NCBI GenBank assembly: GCA_963835825.1
Contig: CAWIGZ010000001.1
Span: 1,178,001 to 1,242,000, forward strand
Length of the DNA stretch: 64,000 nucleotides
Direction of reading: 5' to 3'
DNA from: JADGRB01 sp963835825
Lineage (GTDB): Bacteria > Myxococcota_A > Polyangia > Fen-1088
How positions within the stretch are numbered: position 1 is the first letter of the stretch; every line of letters begins with the position of its first letter. The notes under the pieces are model-generated. The model made no database searches. It saw only the letters and a list, made by a program, of their open reading frames with translations, and was not told the DNA's origin. The position numbers and the translations under genes are program-made. This document shows, piece after piece, positions 53,044 through 61,588 of this stretch.

Positions 53044-54129
53044 ATGGAACCAGAAGAACGAGGGGGAAGGCGGAGCACCAGCTATTCGGTGGTTCTTTCG
53101 CCCATCGGTCAGGCGTGCGATCCTGTTCACGTTCAATTGCGCCCCATCGATCTCCTCCGCGGTCTGCGCCTCGGCCTCTTTGCCTCCCAGATCCTCTTGG
53201 TCGGGGCGCTGGGTGGGCTTGGTCTGTTCGGGTGTTCCACCGGCGATCACTCTGGAGCGTTGTGCTATCCGAGCAATCAACCGGGGGTGACATGTGAGCC
53301 GTATCCGGTGCTCACGCAGGACGACCTACCCGAATGCCAGAAGAGGCTCACGTCGGCGGATGTCTCCTGCGCAACGAAGCTCTTCGCGCCGGTGGCCGGT
53401 CCTCCATGGCCGTTCGATAGTGGTCTCGTTGGGAAGGCGGTCACGCAGCTCAACGGTGGGGCGGGATCGTATGTCGCCGCCAACTGGCAACTGACCTGCG
53501 AACATGTGCTCAGCGCTGCCTGCACCTTTCCCACCGCTTATCAATACGCGAGCGACGGCGTCCCTTTCGACGAGGGTTCAGGCTGTGGCCCATTCCTGAT
53601 GGTCGGGGGCAACCCTCGGACGACGACCTGCGCAGCCGAGCAGAACCGGGACTGCTGGGAGACGGTGCCGCTCGATGAGGTCTTCGACACCTGTCTGATC
53701 GGAGCAGGAGAGACATCCGCCGTGTATCTCCAGCCCGCTCCAAGCCCTCCGGCGGTGGGCGATCGCGTCTACGTCGTCGGAAACCCGGGGTTCAACTGGT
53801 CCGGCGAACAACGGATGCAGTATCCGCCGCCGCTGGTGTCCGTGGGCAACGTCGTTCAAGTACAGGGCCGCGCGTTGATCATGTCCGCGGCAGCCTTCAA
53901 CGGTGATTCGGGCGGGGCGGTGCTGAACGCGGCGGGACAGATCGTGGGGGTGCTGTCCAGCCTGGTCGGTGATGTGCGGGAGCAGGGTGTCGTCACCCTG
54001 CCTTCGTCGCTTCCAGACTACTACTCGATCTGCACACTCATCGACGACCCGACTCGCGAGATCATTCTCACCGCTGCCGGGGTCGCAGGCCCGATCGACG
54101 GCGGTGTAGGTGCGGGCGGACGGGACTGA
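53044..54129 (+). CDS. Trypsin-like serine protease lipoprotein
   Basis: A protein of up to 361 residues. The catalytic serine motif is clear: FNGDSGGAVLNAAGQIVGVL. The likely His is in ANWQLTCEHVLSAACTFP, and the likely Asp in the VPLDEVFDTCLI segment. Ten or so cysteines suggest disulfides. The lipobox LGLFGCSTGD sits 64 residues from the only ATG (53044); a TTG at 53137 (LRPIDLLRGLRLGLFASQIL) would give a normal-length lipoprotein signal and may be the real start. Cargo gene between epimerase copies 1 and 2; probably outer membrane. Confidence 0.75.
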   Translation: MEPEERGGRRSTSYSVVLSPIGQACDPVHVQLRPIDLLRGLRLGLFASQILLVGALGGLGLFGCSTGDHSGALCYPSNQPGVTCEPYPVLTQDDLPECQKRLTSADVSCATKLFAPVAGPPWPFDSGLVGKAVTQLNGGAGSYVAANWQLTCEHVLSAACTFPTAYQYASDGVPFDEGSGCGPFLMVGGNPRTTTCAAEQNRDCWETVPLDEVFDTCLIGAGETSAVYLQPAPSPPAVGDRVYVVGNPGFNWSGEQRMQYPPPLVSVGNVVQVQGRALIMSAAAFNGDSGGAVLNAAGQIVGVLSSLVGDVREQGVVTLPSSLPDYYSICTLIDDPTREIILTAAGVAGPIDGGVGAGGRD

Positions 54130-54180
54130 CGCCGGGGCGCCGAGGCTCGTCCGTGCGGCGATTGCCGAGCATAATCACTG

Positions 54181-54841
54181 CCACCCGCGGTGGGCGGCGT
54201 CGATGCGGTGGTCCACTGCGCGGCGTTCTTCCGGGGCGCGACGCCCGAGCAGGCGCAGGCGGTCAATGAGCTCGGGACGCAGCACCTGGCCAGCGCCGCC
54301 CGGGCCGCCTCGGTGAAGCGCTTCGTCTTCACCAGCACCGGCCTGGTCTACGGCTCGAACGGGGGCCGCCTGGCGCGCGAGGATGACCCCTGCGCGCCGA
54401 CGGCGGCCTACCCGGTGAGCAAGCTCGCCGCCGAGCGCTTTCTCCTGGCGCTGGCGAGCCGACAGTTTCGATGTCCGCGTGCTGCGGCTCCCTTTCGTCT
54501 ACGGCGACGGCGATGCGCACATCGCGGAGGCGATCCCGATGATGCGCGGCTTCTCGCCGACCCAGCGCATGTCGATCGGCCACCACGCCGACGTCGCCCA
54601 GGCCGTCGCCCGCCTGCTCGATGCCCCGTCGCCCGCGCATCGCATCTACAACGTGGTCGACGACGAGGCCCCCGACCTGGCCACCCTGTTCGCCTCCGTG
54701 GGGGCGCCGCCGCCGGACGGCTCGAACGCCGCCGCCGCGCGCCCCTTCGACGCCCTCCTCGACGGCCGCCGCATCCGGGAAGACCCCGGCTTTCGCCCCC
54801 GGTTCCCCCGCCTGGCGGACGCGCTGGCCGCGTGCACATAG
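54181..54841 (+). pseudogene. Epimerase copy 2, 5'-truncated
   Basis: Matches copies 1 and 3 from the codons for PPAVRGVDAVV (here the variant GGTGGGCGG) to the stop. The nucleotide-binding N-terminus, about 75 codons, is absent: the breakpoint is CTG-CCACCC at 54178-54186. A further disruption near 54460 replaces the ADASFDV region and shifts the frame. It shares GSNAAAARP with copy 6, against GSNADAARP in the others, and has a changed end (DPGFRPRFPRLADALAACT). No start codon of its own; not functional as an enzyme. Confidence 0.9.
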
Positions 54842-55033
54842 CGGGCGCGCTTCCACGACCTCTATCCGATGGGCGCCGGGCGGCGCCTCGACCTTCCAGC
54901 GCGTGCCAAGAAGTCTCTCTGGGGGGGAGGGCGCGAAGGAATAGGGTAACCGTGAGCGCCCACCTGTGGTCTCGGCGCCTCAGGTGCGGGTCCCGCGACG
55001 GAATCTCGTCGGGTTCCGGCCATCTGGCGTGGC

Positions 55034-55804
55034 ATGACCGTTGCTGTGACGACGCTCATGGGAAATAGACCAATCGTTTCGGTCTTGCTCGCGGTGGTGG
55101 TTGCGTCGGTGCTCGGCTGCGCAACCGCGGCGCCGATTGTTCGGCTCGACCCGATCGCCAACGACGTGTTCTGGGTGTCGGGGCGGGCCGCGGTAAAGCA
55201 GGAGGAGAAAGGGGTGCGGGTGGCCGCCTCGTTCGATCGGGAGGTGGGGACGACGCTCGGCGTGCACGTCGAGATCCAGAACCAGACCGATCGGAAGCTG
55301 GATATCGATCCGGCGCAAGCGTTCAGCTTCATCTCGTGCAAGGGGACGGGCGAGAGCTCCTGCGCGAACGAGACGTTCGTGATCGATCCCGAGGAGATGA
55401 TCGCGGGGCTCGACGAGAAAGCGTCGCGCGAGCGGGCACAGGCGGCCAACGACGAACGGGCCTTGGGGGGGCTGGTCTTGTTGAGCGCGATGACGGATAC
55501 CGCGTCGCTGGCCGGCCCCGGTGGCAACGTCGCGCCGCTGCGCACGGAGGGCGCCGTCAGCGTGCAGCAGGGCACGGCGGGCTCACACGATCGTGCTTCC
55601 GGCGAGATCGAATCGCAGCGCGAGATGTGGTCGGACGAGGCCCTCCGCCACAACACACTTCTTCCGGGCGCGTCGGTCGGCGGTCAGGTCTTCATCCCGG
55701 CGGACAAAGGCATCCAGTACGTCTGGCTGAAGATCCGCGTCGGCAGCCGGACCTTCCCCTTCCACTTCCGGATGGTCGCGCAGGACGTAAGCAGCGCCGG
55801 ATAG
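55034..55804 (+). CDS. Exported lipoprotein of unknown function
   Basis: A 256-residue protein with lipobox VVVASVLGCATAAP; a second ATG at 55058 (MGNRPIVSVLLAVVV) gives a better signal length. Mature part: GVRVAASFDREVGTTLGVHV, EIQNQTDRKLDIDPAQAFSF and GIQYVWLKIRVGSRTFPFHF, an immunoglobulin-like beta pattern. No named family. Cargo between epimerase copies 2 and 3. The 190 bases before it hold nothing I recognise. Confidence 0.65.
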   Translation: MTVAVTTLMGNRPIVSVLLAVVVASVLGCATAAPIVRLDPIANDVFWVSGRAAVKQEEKGVRVAASFDREVGTTLGVHVEIQNQTDRKLDIDPAQAFSFISCKGTGESSCANETFVIDPEEMIAGLDEKASRERAQAANDERALGGLVLLSAMTDTASLAGPGGNVAPLRTEGAVSVQQGTAGSHDRASGEIESQREMWSDEALRHNTLLPGASVGGQVFIPADKGIQYVWLKIRVGSRTFPFHFRMVAQDVSSAG

Positions 55805-55915
55805 CTACTGCTTGAAACCTCCATTTCCTCAGAACAAAGCCTGACCGAGCTCACGCCGGCGAGACGAAACATCCCGGCCGGGGCCCGCCGGACCCCGCCG
55901 GTCCGTGGCGGTCTC

Positions 55916-56170
55916 TCACCGGCAGAAGACCGCGCCGTCGTTGCCGAACAGGCGCGTGCCATCGGCGGATGGGGTGACCGGGTGATCGGAGAAGCGCTGC
56001 AGGAGCGCGCCGGTGACCCCGTCGCGGACGGCGGTGTCGTAGTAGTCGCCGCCGAATTCGTGCCACACATGGTCGGTGCGAATGATGAGGGCGCCGTCGG
56101 TGGAGAGCCGCCGCCTACGAGGCCCTTGCAGAAGAACAGCTAACTCAGGCAGCGTAACGAAACCGTCCAC
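55916..56170 (-). pseudogene. Fragment of a beta-propeller-like protein
   Basis: An 84-residue frame: LSTDGALIIRTDHVWHEFGG, DYYDTAVRDGVTGALLQRFS and TPSADGTRLFGNDGAVF look like one and a half blades of a WD40/YncE-type propeller. There is no signal or full domain, and it is cut off at the border of epimerase copy 3, so I take it as a remnant. Confidence 0.4.
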
Positions 56171-56189
56171 CGAGTCGGGGCAGGATCAG

Positions 56190-56276
56190 ATTGCGCGCGA
56201 TGTCGCGCAACCGTCCGGGCGCGCTTGTCCGATTTATCCAATCGGTTGCCGCCCGCCGGTGGATATGTTCCGACGC
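56190..56276 (+). repeat. Second copy of the araC 5' end and the araC-epimerase intergenic region
   Basis: About 85 bases nearly identical to 50515-50603: the first codons of the AraC gene (antisense) plus the short divergent promoter region. So copy 3 was duplicated with its promoter and a stub of the regulator gene. Similarity stops at a TTGCGCGCG stretch. Confidence 0.9.
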
Positions 56277-57119
56277 ATGAAGATCCTCGTCACCGGAGCG
56301 ACCGGGAAGGTCGGGAGCCGGCTCGCCAGGCGACTTGCCCAGCGCGGCGACCAGGTGCGCGCCCTGGTGCGCGAGCCGGCGCGCGCCGCCGACCTGCGCC
56401 AACGTGGATTGTCGGGGATTGCGCTCGCCGAGGGCGATCTGCTCAGACCGGAGTCGCTGCCACCCGCGGTGCGCGGCGTCGATGCGGTGGTCCACTGCGC
56501 GGCGTTCTTCCGGGGCGCGACGCCCGAGCAGGCGCAGGCGGTCAATGAGCTCGGGACGCAGCACCTGGCCAGCGCCGCCCGGGCCGCCTCGGTGAAGCGC
56601 TTCGTCTTCACCAGCACCGGCCTGGTCTACGGCTCGAACGGGGGCCGCCTGGCGCGCGAGGATGACCCCTGCGCGCCGACGGCGGCCTACCCGGTGAGCA
56701 AGCTCGGCGCCGAGCGCTTTCTGCTGGCGCTGGCGGACGCCAGCTTCGATGTCCGCGTGCTGCGGCTCCCTTTCGTCTACGGCGACGGCGATGCGCACAT
56801 CGCGGAGGCGATCCCGATGATGCGCGGTTTCTCGCCGACCCAGCGCATGTCGATCGGCCACCACGCCGACGTCGCCCAGGCCGTCGCCCGCCTGCTCGAT
56901 GCCCCGTCGCCCGCGCACCGCATCTACAACGTGGTCGACGACGAGGCCCCCGACCTCGCCACCCTGTTCGCCTCCGTGGGGGCGCCGCCGCCGGACGGCT
57001 CGAACGCCGACGCCGCGCGCCCCTTCGACGCCCTCCTCGACGGCCGCCGCATCCGCGAAGACCTCGGCTTTCGGCCGAAGTTCCCTCGCCTGGCCGACGC
57101 GCTGGCCGCGGGCGCGTAG
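56277..57119 (+). CDS. NAD(P)-dependent epimerase/dehydratase, copy 3 (intact)
   Basis: The only complete copy, 280 residues. Rossmann loop VTGATGKVGSRLARRLAQRG, VDAVVHCAAFFRGATPEQA, FTSTGLVYGSNGGRLAREDD, catalytic YPVSK with the upstream Ser/Thr, PFVYGDGDAHIAEAIPMMRG and HHADVAQAVARLLDAPSPAH. Family members epimerise or reduce nucleotide sugars and similar compounds; this short form resembles uncharacterised SDR epimerases. Lacks the DEGLAD insertion of copies 1 and 6 and carries RQRGLSG in place of REAG. Its end (FRPKFPRLADALAAGA) and the downstream TAGCGGCACGG match copy 7. Confidence 0.92.
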   Translation: MKILVTGATGKVGSRLARRLAQRGDQVRALVREPARAADLRQRGLSGIALAEGDLLRPESLPPAVRGVDAVVHCAAFFRGATPEQAQAVNELGTQHLASAARAASVKRFVFTSTGLVYGSNGGRLAREDDPCAPTAAYPVSKLGAERFLLALADASFDVRVLRLPFVYGDGDAHIAEAIPMMRGFSPTQRMSIGHHADVAQAVARLLDAPSPAHRIYNVVDDEAPDLATLFASVGAPPPDGSNADAARPFDALLDGRRIREDLGFRPKFPRLADALAAGA

Positions 57120-57128
57120 CGGCACGGG

Positions 57129-57284
57129 ATGAAGTTCAAGCTCGACGAAAATCTGCCCGGGGAGGGCGTCCAGATTCTTCGCGCCGCCGGCCACGACGCG
57201 GTCACCGTGCTCGACCAGCGGTTGGACACCGCAGTCAGGGGCGGCCGCGCGAGCTTTCGGTGTGCCGCGAGATGGCGTCGATAG
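57129..57284 (+). pseudogene. DUF5615 toxin fragment
   Basis: The first 97 bases equal the start of the DUF5615 gene at 63828 with a single mismatch (FKLDENLPGEGVQILRAAG; VTVLDQRL), then the similarity ends abruptly at GGTTGG and the frame runs 20 codons into the antisense HEAT gene before stopping. The DUF433 antitoxin gene that precedes it at 63589 is missing here. Confidence 0.85.
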
Positions 57285-57846
57285 CCTCGGACGCCACCCT
57301 GCTGACACTCTTGCCACGGAGGCTGTGAGCGTCCGTGATGGGAGCCGTGTCTGTATCTCGGGCACGCTCCAAACAGGGAAGCGCACGTCTGTCGCCCAGT
57401 CGACCAAGAGCGCGTGCCACGTAGAAGCGCACATGGGGGTCTGGGTCGCCCATCGCGGCGATCAGCGCCCCCACTGCGCGCGTATCGCCCCACCTGCCGA
57501 GCACGGTTGCCAAGCTGCTGATCGGCCTCTTTGCGAACAGTCGAATCAACGGCTCGAGGGCGCGTTCGTCATGAAGCTTAGCCAGCGCCTCAATCGCCGC
57601 TCCGCCAACAAATGGCTCTTCCAGCGCCGCAAGGAGCGGTTCGACGCCGCGATCGTCACCAATCTCGCCCAAGGCGCGGGCCGCGTACTCTGCGTCGCCC
57701 CAAACGGTCTTGCAGTCTTTGAGCAGCTCGATCAGCCGCGGAACCGCCTGGCGCGCCCTGCGGTGCCCAAGCTCGGCAGCCGCTTCAATCCTTTCCCGAC
57801 GGATTGGCGACTGGAGCTGTGCGATCAGCTCTTCGTCTCGACTCAC
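57235..57846 (-). CDS. HEAT/PBS-lyase-repeat protein
   Basis: A 203-residue soluble helical-repeat protein: IEAAAELGHRRARQAVPRLI, AARALGEIGDDRGVEPLLAA, EALAKLHDERALEPLIRLFA, VGALIAAMGDPDPHVRFYVA and RALGRLGDRRALPCLERARD. Such repeats bind proteins; no lyase residues can be assigned. It is antisense to the epimerase copies and overlaps the tail of the DUF5615 fragment. Confidence 0.8.
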   Translation of the reverse strand: MSRDEELIAQLQSPIRRERIEAAAELGHRRARQAVPRLIELLKDCKTVWGDAEYAARALGEIGDDRGVEPLLAALEEPFVGGAAIEALAKLHDERALEPLIRLFAKRPISSLATVLGRWGDTRAVGALIAAMGDPDPHVRFYVARALGRLGDRRALPCLERARDTDTAPITDAHSLRGKSVSRVASEAIDAISRHTESSRGRP

Positions 57847-58237
57847 CGCTGCAAGGCTACCACGGGGCTTCGTCCTGGCAGCCGCGCCTTCGCTCGATCG
57901 TGAGCGCGCCCGAGTCGAAGTAGAATGGCCGCCGGCGCGTAGAGGGTACGCGAAGCGGCGAGGGTGAGAATGACGTCGACGTGCCTAGCGACGGACGTGC
58001 CAATCACGGTTGACGCAGAGAAAGCGGGCAAGCGGCGTGCTTCGGCAACTCAAACCTCGCCGTAGTCCCGCAGGTTGCGGCTCACAGCGGCCCGATGTCT
58101 CCGCGATTTGCACGATCGTTGTCCCGATAGCCCGCCCGGATCGGCTCCCGGCGCCCGGGCACAGTCATTGCTGCTGGTGACGGGACATGAGGCACTGTGC
58201 AAGCTCAGGTGTCCAGCCGTGGTTCAGGTTGTGCGAC
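57847..58237. other. Gene-poor stretch with a 20-bp epimerase end
   Basis: No gene supported over about 390 bases. At 57925-57945 lies TGGCCGCCGGCGCGTAGAGG, identical to the last bases and stop of the epimerase fragment at 58605-58693. The rest holds only short frames without family resemblance. Confidence 0.6.
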
Positions 58238-58513
58238 ATGCGACGAGAGAGCCGCTCGCAGCTGCTGCGCGCAAGATATGACGGAACTCGGCTGGCGGTA
58301 TTCCGCCGAAGGCTCGCGGCCATTCTCGTCGCCCTAGGCACGCCTGTCGTCGTGTTTGAACGGTCCGGCGATCCTGGGATTCGCCGGCTACTTACCATCC
58401 TCGCGGTCGTCTGGTTGGCCATGTTTCTTCCGATGATCCGTCTACTGTGCCTGGAGTGGCAGAACCACCGTCTGATCGAAAGCCTGCAGGTTCTCGTCTA
58501 CGGAGAGAGCTAG
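58238..58513 (+). CDS. Small membrane protein, hypothetical
   Basis: About 91 residues from the ATG at 58238 (MRRESRSQLLRARYDGTRL). Two hydrophobic helices: LAAILVALGTPVVVFE and LLTILAVVWLAMFLPMIRLL, with the charged linker RSGDPGIRR between. The ending ECQN-like LEWQNHRLIESLQVLVYGES is polar. Not recognised. Confidence 0.5.
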   Translation: MRRESRSQLLRARYDGTRLAVFRRRLAAILVALGTPVVVFERSGDPGIRRLLTILAVVWLAMFLPMIRLLCLEWQNHRLIESLQVLVYGES

Positions 58514-58604
58514 GAACCGGCTGCCTCCTCAAGCGGTCACTGGCCAACGTCCTTGGGTCTCCGGAAGCGCAGCACAGGGAACCTCGTTTTACGTTGATAG
58601 CCGT

Positions 58605-58693
58605 CCCTCCTCGACGGCCGCCGCATCCGCGAAGACCTCGGCTTTCGCCCCCAGTTCCCCCGCCTGGCGGATGCGGTGGCCGCCGGCGCGTAG
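58605..58693 (+). pseudogene. Epimerase fragment 4, 3' end only
   Basis: The last 29 codons and stop of the epimerase gene (LLDGRRIREDLGFRPQFPRL, then ADAVAAGA), starting abruptly at CCCTCCTCGACGG. It belongs with the copy 1/6 type by its Gln. Confidence 0.9.
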
Positions 58694-58802
58694 AGGCGAT
58701 GCCCGCGATCCGGGTCCACGAGCTCGACGCGTAGCCCAGCGGGAGACATTTGGGCTGTTCGGGTTCGACTACGCCAACACCGTCGGCGGTAGACTTCGCC
58801 CG

Positions 58803-59219
58803 GTGAGGCGCGCCAATCAATTGCTGGTCACGATCGCTCTTGTGGCTAGCGCCGTCGTCGGCGGCATCATCGTGACGCAGAAGCGAGGCAATCGGGCGGG
58901 CCCACGTCATGCGCCAGCCGCCGTGCCGGTGCCGCCTCCGCTCAAGGCGATTGGAACGCCGAAGGATCTTTGCTGCTGCCGAGACCCTGGTGAAGGCGAG
59001 ACGAGCCTGAGCGAGGCGCTGGAGGGGTACGTAAAGGCGAAAAGCCGACGCGACCACCAGGATGCCTGCCTCAAAGCGAGTTGTCTGGTCGACGAGTACA
59101 ACATGGCGGTCAACCGGGCCTTCCATCCGAGCCACGAAGATGTCGCGTACCTGGCACACTGGCGAGAGGTCGAGACGGCAGAGTGTGCCGCCGCTGGCTA
59201 TCTGCCTCGGCAACACTGA
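58803..59219 (+). CDS. Hypothetical exported or membrane-anchored protein
   Basis: A 138-residue protein from GTG 58803: MRRANQLLVTIALVASAVVG is a signal anchor. The mature part has cysteines in DLCCCRDPGEG, DACLKASCLVDEYN and ECAAAGYL, and a helix SLSEALEGYVKAKSRRDHQD. No family recognised. Cargo between epimerase fragments 4 and 5. Confidence 0.5.
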   Translation: MRRANQLLVTIALVASAVVGGIIVTQKRGNRAGPRHAPAAVPVPPPLKAIGTPKDLCCCRDPGEGETSLSEALEGYVKAKSRRDHQDACLKASCLVDEYNMAVNRAFHPSHEDVAYLAHWREVETAECAAAGYLPRQH

Positions 59220-59323
59220 CAGGAGCCGCACCGCACCCGGCGCGGCGCATCCGGTTCGGCAACGCGGGCAATCCTCACCCGAGTCCGGTTGATAGGGCGG
59301 TCGCGTCCGGTTACGGTTCGCTC

Positions 59324-60250
59324 TTGCGAAGCTGCAAGAGAGTGGCGTCAGTTCTCGTTTTCGGCCTGTGTGCCGGTCTTGGGGCCTGCGGGAGCGGTTC
59401 GTCGGGCGGAGGAACCGGTGGCCTGGCGGGCGCGCCCGCGACCGGAGGTGCCGCGGGAGGAGCGGCAGGTGCGGGGAGTGGCCGAGGGGGAAATGGCGCG
59501 GCGGGTGCGGCGGGTGTGGCAGGGGGAGCTGCCGGCGCGGCTGGCGGGCCGTTCGTAGCGCCCGCGGGGACGGGGAGGAGTGGCGATGACGCCGGAACAA
59601 GCGGGGACCCTTGGGCGAAGAACTGCAACGCGGGCGGCCCAACACCGGCCGCGCTCATCACCAACTTCTCCGACGCAGTGGCAAGCACGACGAACGCAGG
59701 TAACTACACGTTCGGCTCGTCCGGCACAGCAGCCGGCATGGTGGGGGCCACCGCCCTCTACTCGAGCGGCAAGACCGGAACCCTCTCGGTCACCGGCGGC
59801 ATGCTGACCTTCACGGGGACCGTCTCTGCACCGACCCCCGCCGTTCCGAATCCCTACAATGGGTTCGAGGTCTACGTGGCGGGCCCCTCCTGCGTCAGTG
59901 CGAATCTCTACTACGGCCTCAAGTTCAAGTACATGAGCTCAGGGCCCTGCCTCGTCACCATGGCCATCGTTGACACGGAGCACGTCACGCCGGGCAACGA
60001 CCCGAATCGAGGTGGCTGCGTCGCGACCAACTGCTACCCCGCCCAGTTTTCGCCCGCGCAGTTTGATAACGGCTCTGGGACGATCAAGTTCGCGTTCAGC
60101 GGAGGGATACCCGCGACCTCAGGAATGCCGTACGACACGATCGACCAAGGCAGGTTCATCGGTGTCGAGTGGCAGCTCGAGCCCACCACGTCTGACGCGA
60201 CCACCTCCTGTACCGGTACGATCACCGTCGACGACATATCGTTATATTAG
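59324..60250 (+). CDS. Exported lipoprotein with glycine-rich spacer and lectin-like beta domain
   Basis: About 308 residues from a TTG at 59324, which gives MRSCKRVASVLVFGLCAGLG and lipobox GLGACGSGS; GTG 59342 is an alternative. A Gly/Ala spacer of about 70 residues follows, then a beta-sandwich-like domain: LITNFSDAVASTTNAGNYTF, GGMLTFTGTVSAPTPAVPNP, NPYNGFEVYVAGPSCVSANL and GVEWQLEPTTSDATTSCTGT, ending ITVDDISLY. This resembles carbohydrate-binding sandwich domains found in myxobacterial exported enzymes, here without a catalytic part. Confidence 0.65.
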   Translation: MRSCKRVASVLVFGLCAGLGACGSGSSGGGTGGLAGAPATGGAAGGAAGAGSGRGGNGAAGAAGVAGGAAGAAGGPFVAPAGTGRSGDDAGTSGDPWAKNCNAGGPTPAALITNFSDAVASTTNAGNYTFGSSGTAAGMVGATALYSSGKTGTLSVTGGMLTFTGTVSAPTPAVPNPYNGFEVYVAGPSCVSANLYYGLKFKYMSSGPCLVTMAIVDTEHVTPGNDPNRGGCVATNCYPAQFSPAQFDNGSGTIKFAFSGGIPATSGMPYDTIDQGRFIGVEWQLEPTTSDATTSCTGTITVDDISLY

Positions 60251-60255
60251 GTCAA

Positions 60256-60345
60256 CCGATGATGCGCGGTTTCTCGCCGACCCAACGCATGTCGATCGGC
60301 CACCACGCCGACGTCGCCCAGGCCGTCGCCCGCCTGCTCGATGCC
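60256..60345 (+). pseudogene. Epimerase fragment 5, internal piece
   Basis: Ninety bases of the central gene (MMRGFSPTQRMSIGHHADVA, QAVARLLDA) with both ends cut: it begins six bases after the lipoprotein stop and ends at GATGCC. Confidence 0.9.
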
Positions 60346-60364
60346 TCGGTGGGAGCTCTGCCGA

Positions 60365-60751
60365 TCAGCTGCGCTGATATTTTCGGGCGTAGAGCGCGTC
60401 CTTCGCGACCTCGCGCTGACTCAGGCTCGGTCCGTACTTCTTGAGGTAGGTGGCCTGCTTCGAGACCTCCACGAGACCGGGGTCAAAGGCCATTCCGACC
60501 GCTCGAGCGGCGCGGCCGAGTGAGTCGAGGGTCACGCCCGGGACGGTATGGTCGAGCAGGCGCTTCGCGGCGGTGCGGCTGGTCCTCATTCGGCGCGCAA
60601 ACTCAGAGTGCGAGATCTTTCGGCGTCGCATGACCTCCATGAGCCGATCGGCGTAGATCCGCTTCGCGAGCCGTTCGTTCATCTCGTCCAGCTCGCCGAG
60701 CTCTTCGAACAACGAGTCCAGGGGCGAGCCGAAGTGCTTCTTGTCCATCAT
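60365..60751 (-). CDS. XRE-family antitoxin of a HigBA-type module
   Basis: About 128 residues from the ATG at 60751 (MMDKKHFGSPLDSLFEELGE). The helix-turn-helix is YADRLMEVMRRRKISHSEFA then RRMRTSRTAAKRLLDHTVPG, VTLDSLGRAARAVG. The C-terminal 35 residues (VSKQATYLKKYGPSLSQREV) are extra. In this module type the toxin gene comes first; it is present just upstream but truncated. The antitoxin is therefore probably an orphan regulator. Confidence 0.82.
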   Translation of the reverse strand: MMDKKHFGSPLDSLFEELGELDEMNERLAKRIYADRLMEVMRRRKISHSEFARRMRTSRTAAKRLLDHTVPGVTLDSLGRAARAVGMAFDPGLVEVSKQATYLKKYGPSLSQREVAKDALYARKYQRS

Positions 60752-60753
60752 CG

Positions 60754-60938
60754 TTACTCTTTCTGCCTGCGTCGCGCGAGGGCGACGCCCGCCGACGGGG
60801 TCTTCTTCGTCTTCTTGATGAAGCCGTGCAAGAGACATCGCCGATGGCCTTGCGCGCCTCGGTGTCCATCTCCCTGAGCCATTCACCCACGGGTTCATTG
60901 CCCTGATCTGACTTCCAAAAAACGACCGGCACCTTCAT
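60754..60938 (-). pseudogene. Gp49/HigB-like toxin with internal deletion
   Basis: Starts normally (MKVPVVFWKSDQGNEPVGEW, EMDTEARKAIGD) and ends normally in another frame (LHGFIKKTKKTPSAGVALAR, then RRQKE and stop at 60754), but only about 60 codons remain where the family has 105-120. The central catalytic strands are lost and the junction near 60835 shifts the frame. Toxin certainly inactive. Confidence 0.75.
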
Positions 60939-61080
60939 CTGCGTCCTCTTCGGACGAAGATTGAGACGGGGTGCTAAGGCCGCCTCGATAGCGTCCGAAT
61001 GAGCGCTCGGTCCAGCTGCCGGATAGCGTTGTCCTTCTGCCTGCTCTGGTCCAATTATAGCTCAGGTCCAAAGATGGTCC

Positions 61081-61359
61081 ATGAGAACCCACATCCGGGA
61101 CCAGCTCGAACATGACTTTCGGGTCGTCAGATCGGATATCGAGCTGTTCGAACGGCGACCGCACTACCTGGAGCGCGACCGGAAGGTTGACCACGTCGTG
61201 GCGAAGTTTCGATACAACGCCAGGCGTGGGTCTTGGACCCTGTACTGGTCCGACCGGAACCTTCGGTGGCATTCATACGAGGGACTCGAAGATCCTCGCG
61301 ACTTCCTCGAGCTCCTTCGCGAGGTCGAGAAGGACCCGACGGCGATCTTCTGGGGCTAA
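61081..61359 (+). CDS. DUF3024-family protein
   Basis: A 92-residue protein matching DUF3024: VVAKFRYNARRGSWTLYWSD, NLRWHSYEGLEDPRDFLELL and EVEKDPTAIFWG. The family is short, cytoplasmic and uncharacterised, often near accessory genes. Start ATG at 61081; the region upstream has an AT-richer stretch (CAATTATAGC) that may carry its promoter. Confidence 0.7.
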   Translation: MRTHIRDQLEHDFRVVRSDIELFERRPHYLERDRKVDHVVAKFRYNARRGSWTLYWSDRNLRWHSYEGLEDPRDFLELLREVEKDPTAIFWG

Positions 61360-61366
61360 CCCTCGC

Positions 61367-61588
61367 TCACTGCTCGAACAGAGGGCGCGGAAGGCCAGAT
61401 TGCCGGATGATCGAAAGGAGCGTCCCGATTCGGATCTCGGCGTGATCCGGCACCGGTACGGTCACCGTGGTCTCGGCCGAGCGCTTCTGCATGATCACGT
61501 GGCTCCCTCGTTGGCGGACCTGCGTGAATCCGTGCTGGGCCAGGAGAGCGCAAACCTGCTTGCCAGAGAAGGTCCTCAGCCTACCCAA
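61367..61588 (-). CDS. hicA: HicA-type toxin
   Basis: A 73-residue HicA/YcfA mRNA interferase: RLRTFSGKQVCALLAQHGFT, QVRQRGSHVIMQKRSAETTV and VPVPDHAEIRIGTLLSIIRQ. The catalytic His is in the GSH motif. It overlaps the HicB gene by eight bases and lies downstream of it, so the antitoxin is made first. Confidence 0.92.
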   Translation of the reverse strand: MGRLRTFSGKQVCALLAQHGFTQVRQRGSHVIMQKRSAETTVTVPVPDHAEIRIGTLLSIIRQSGLPRPLFEQ

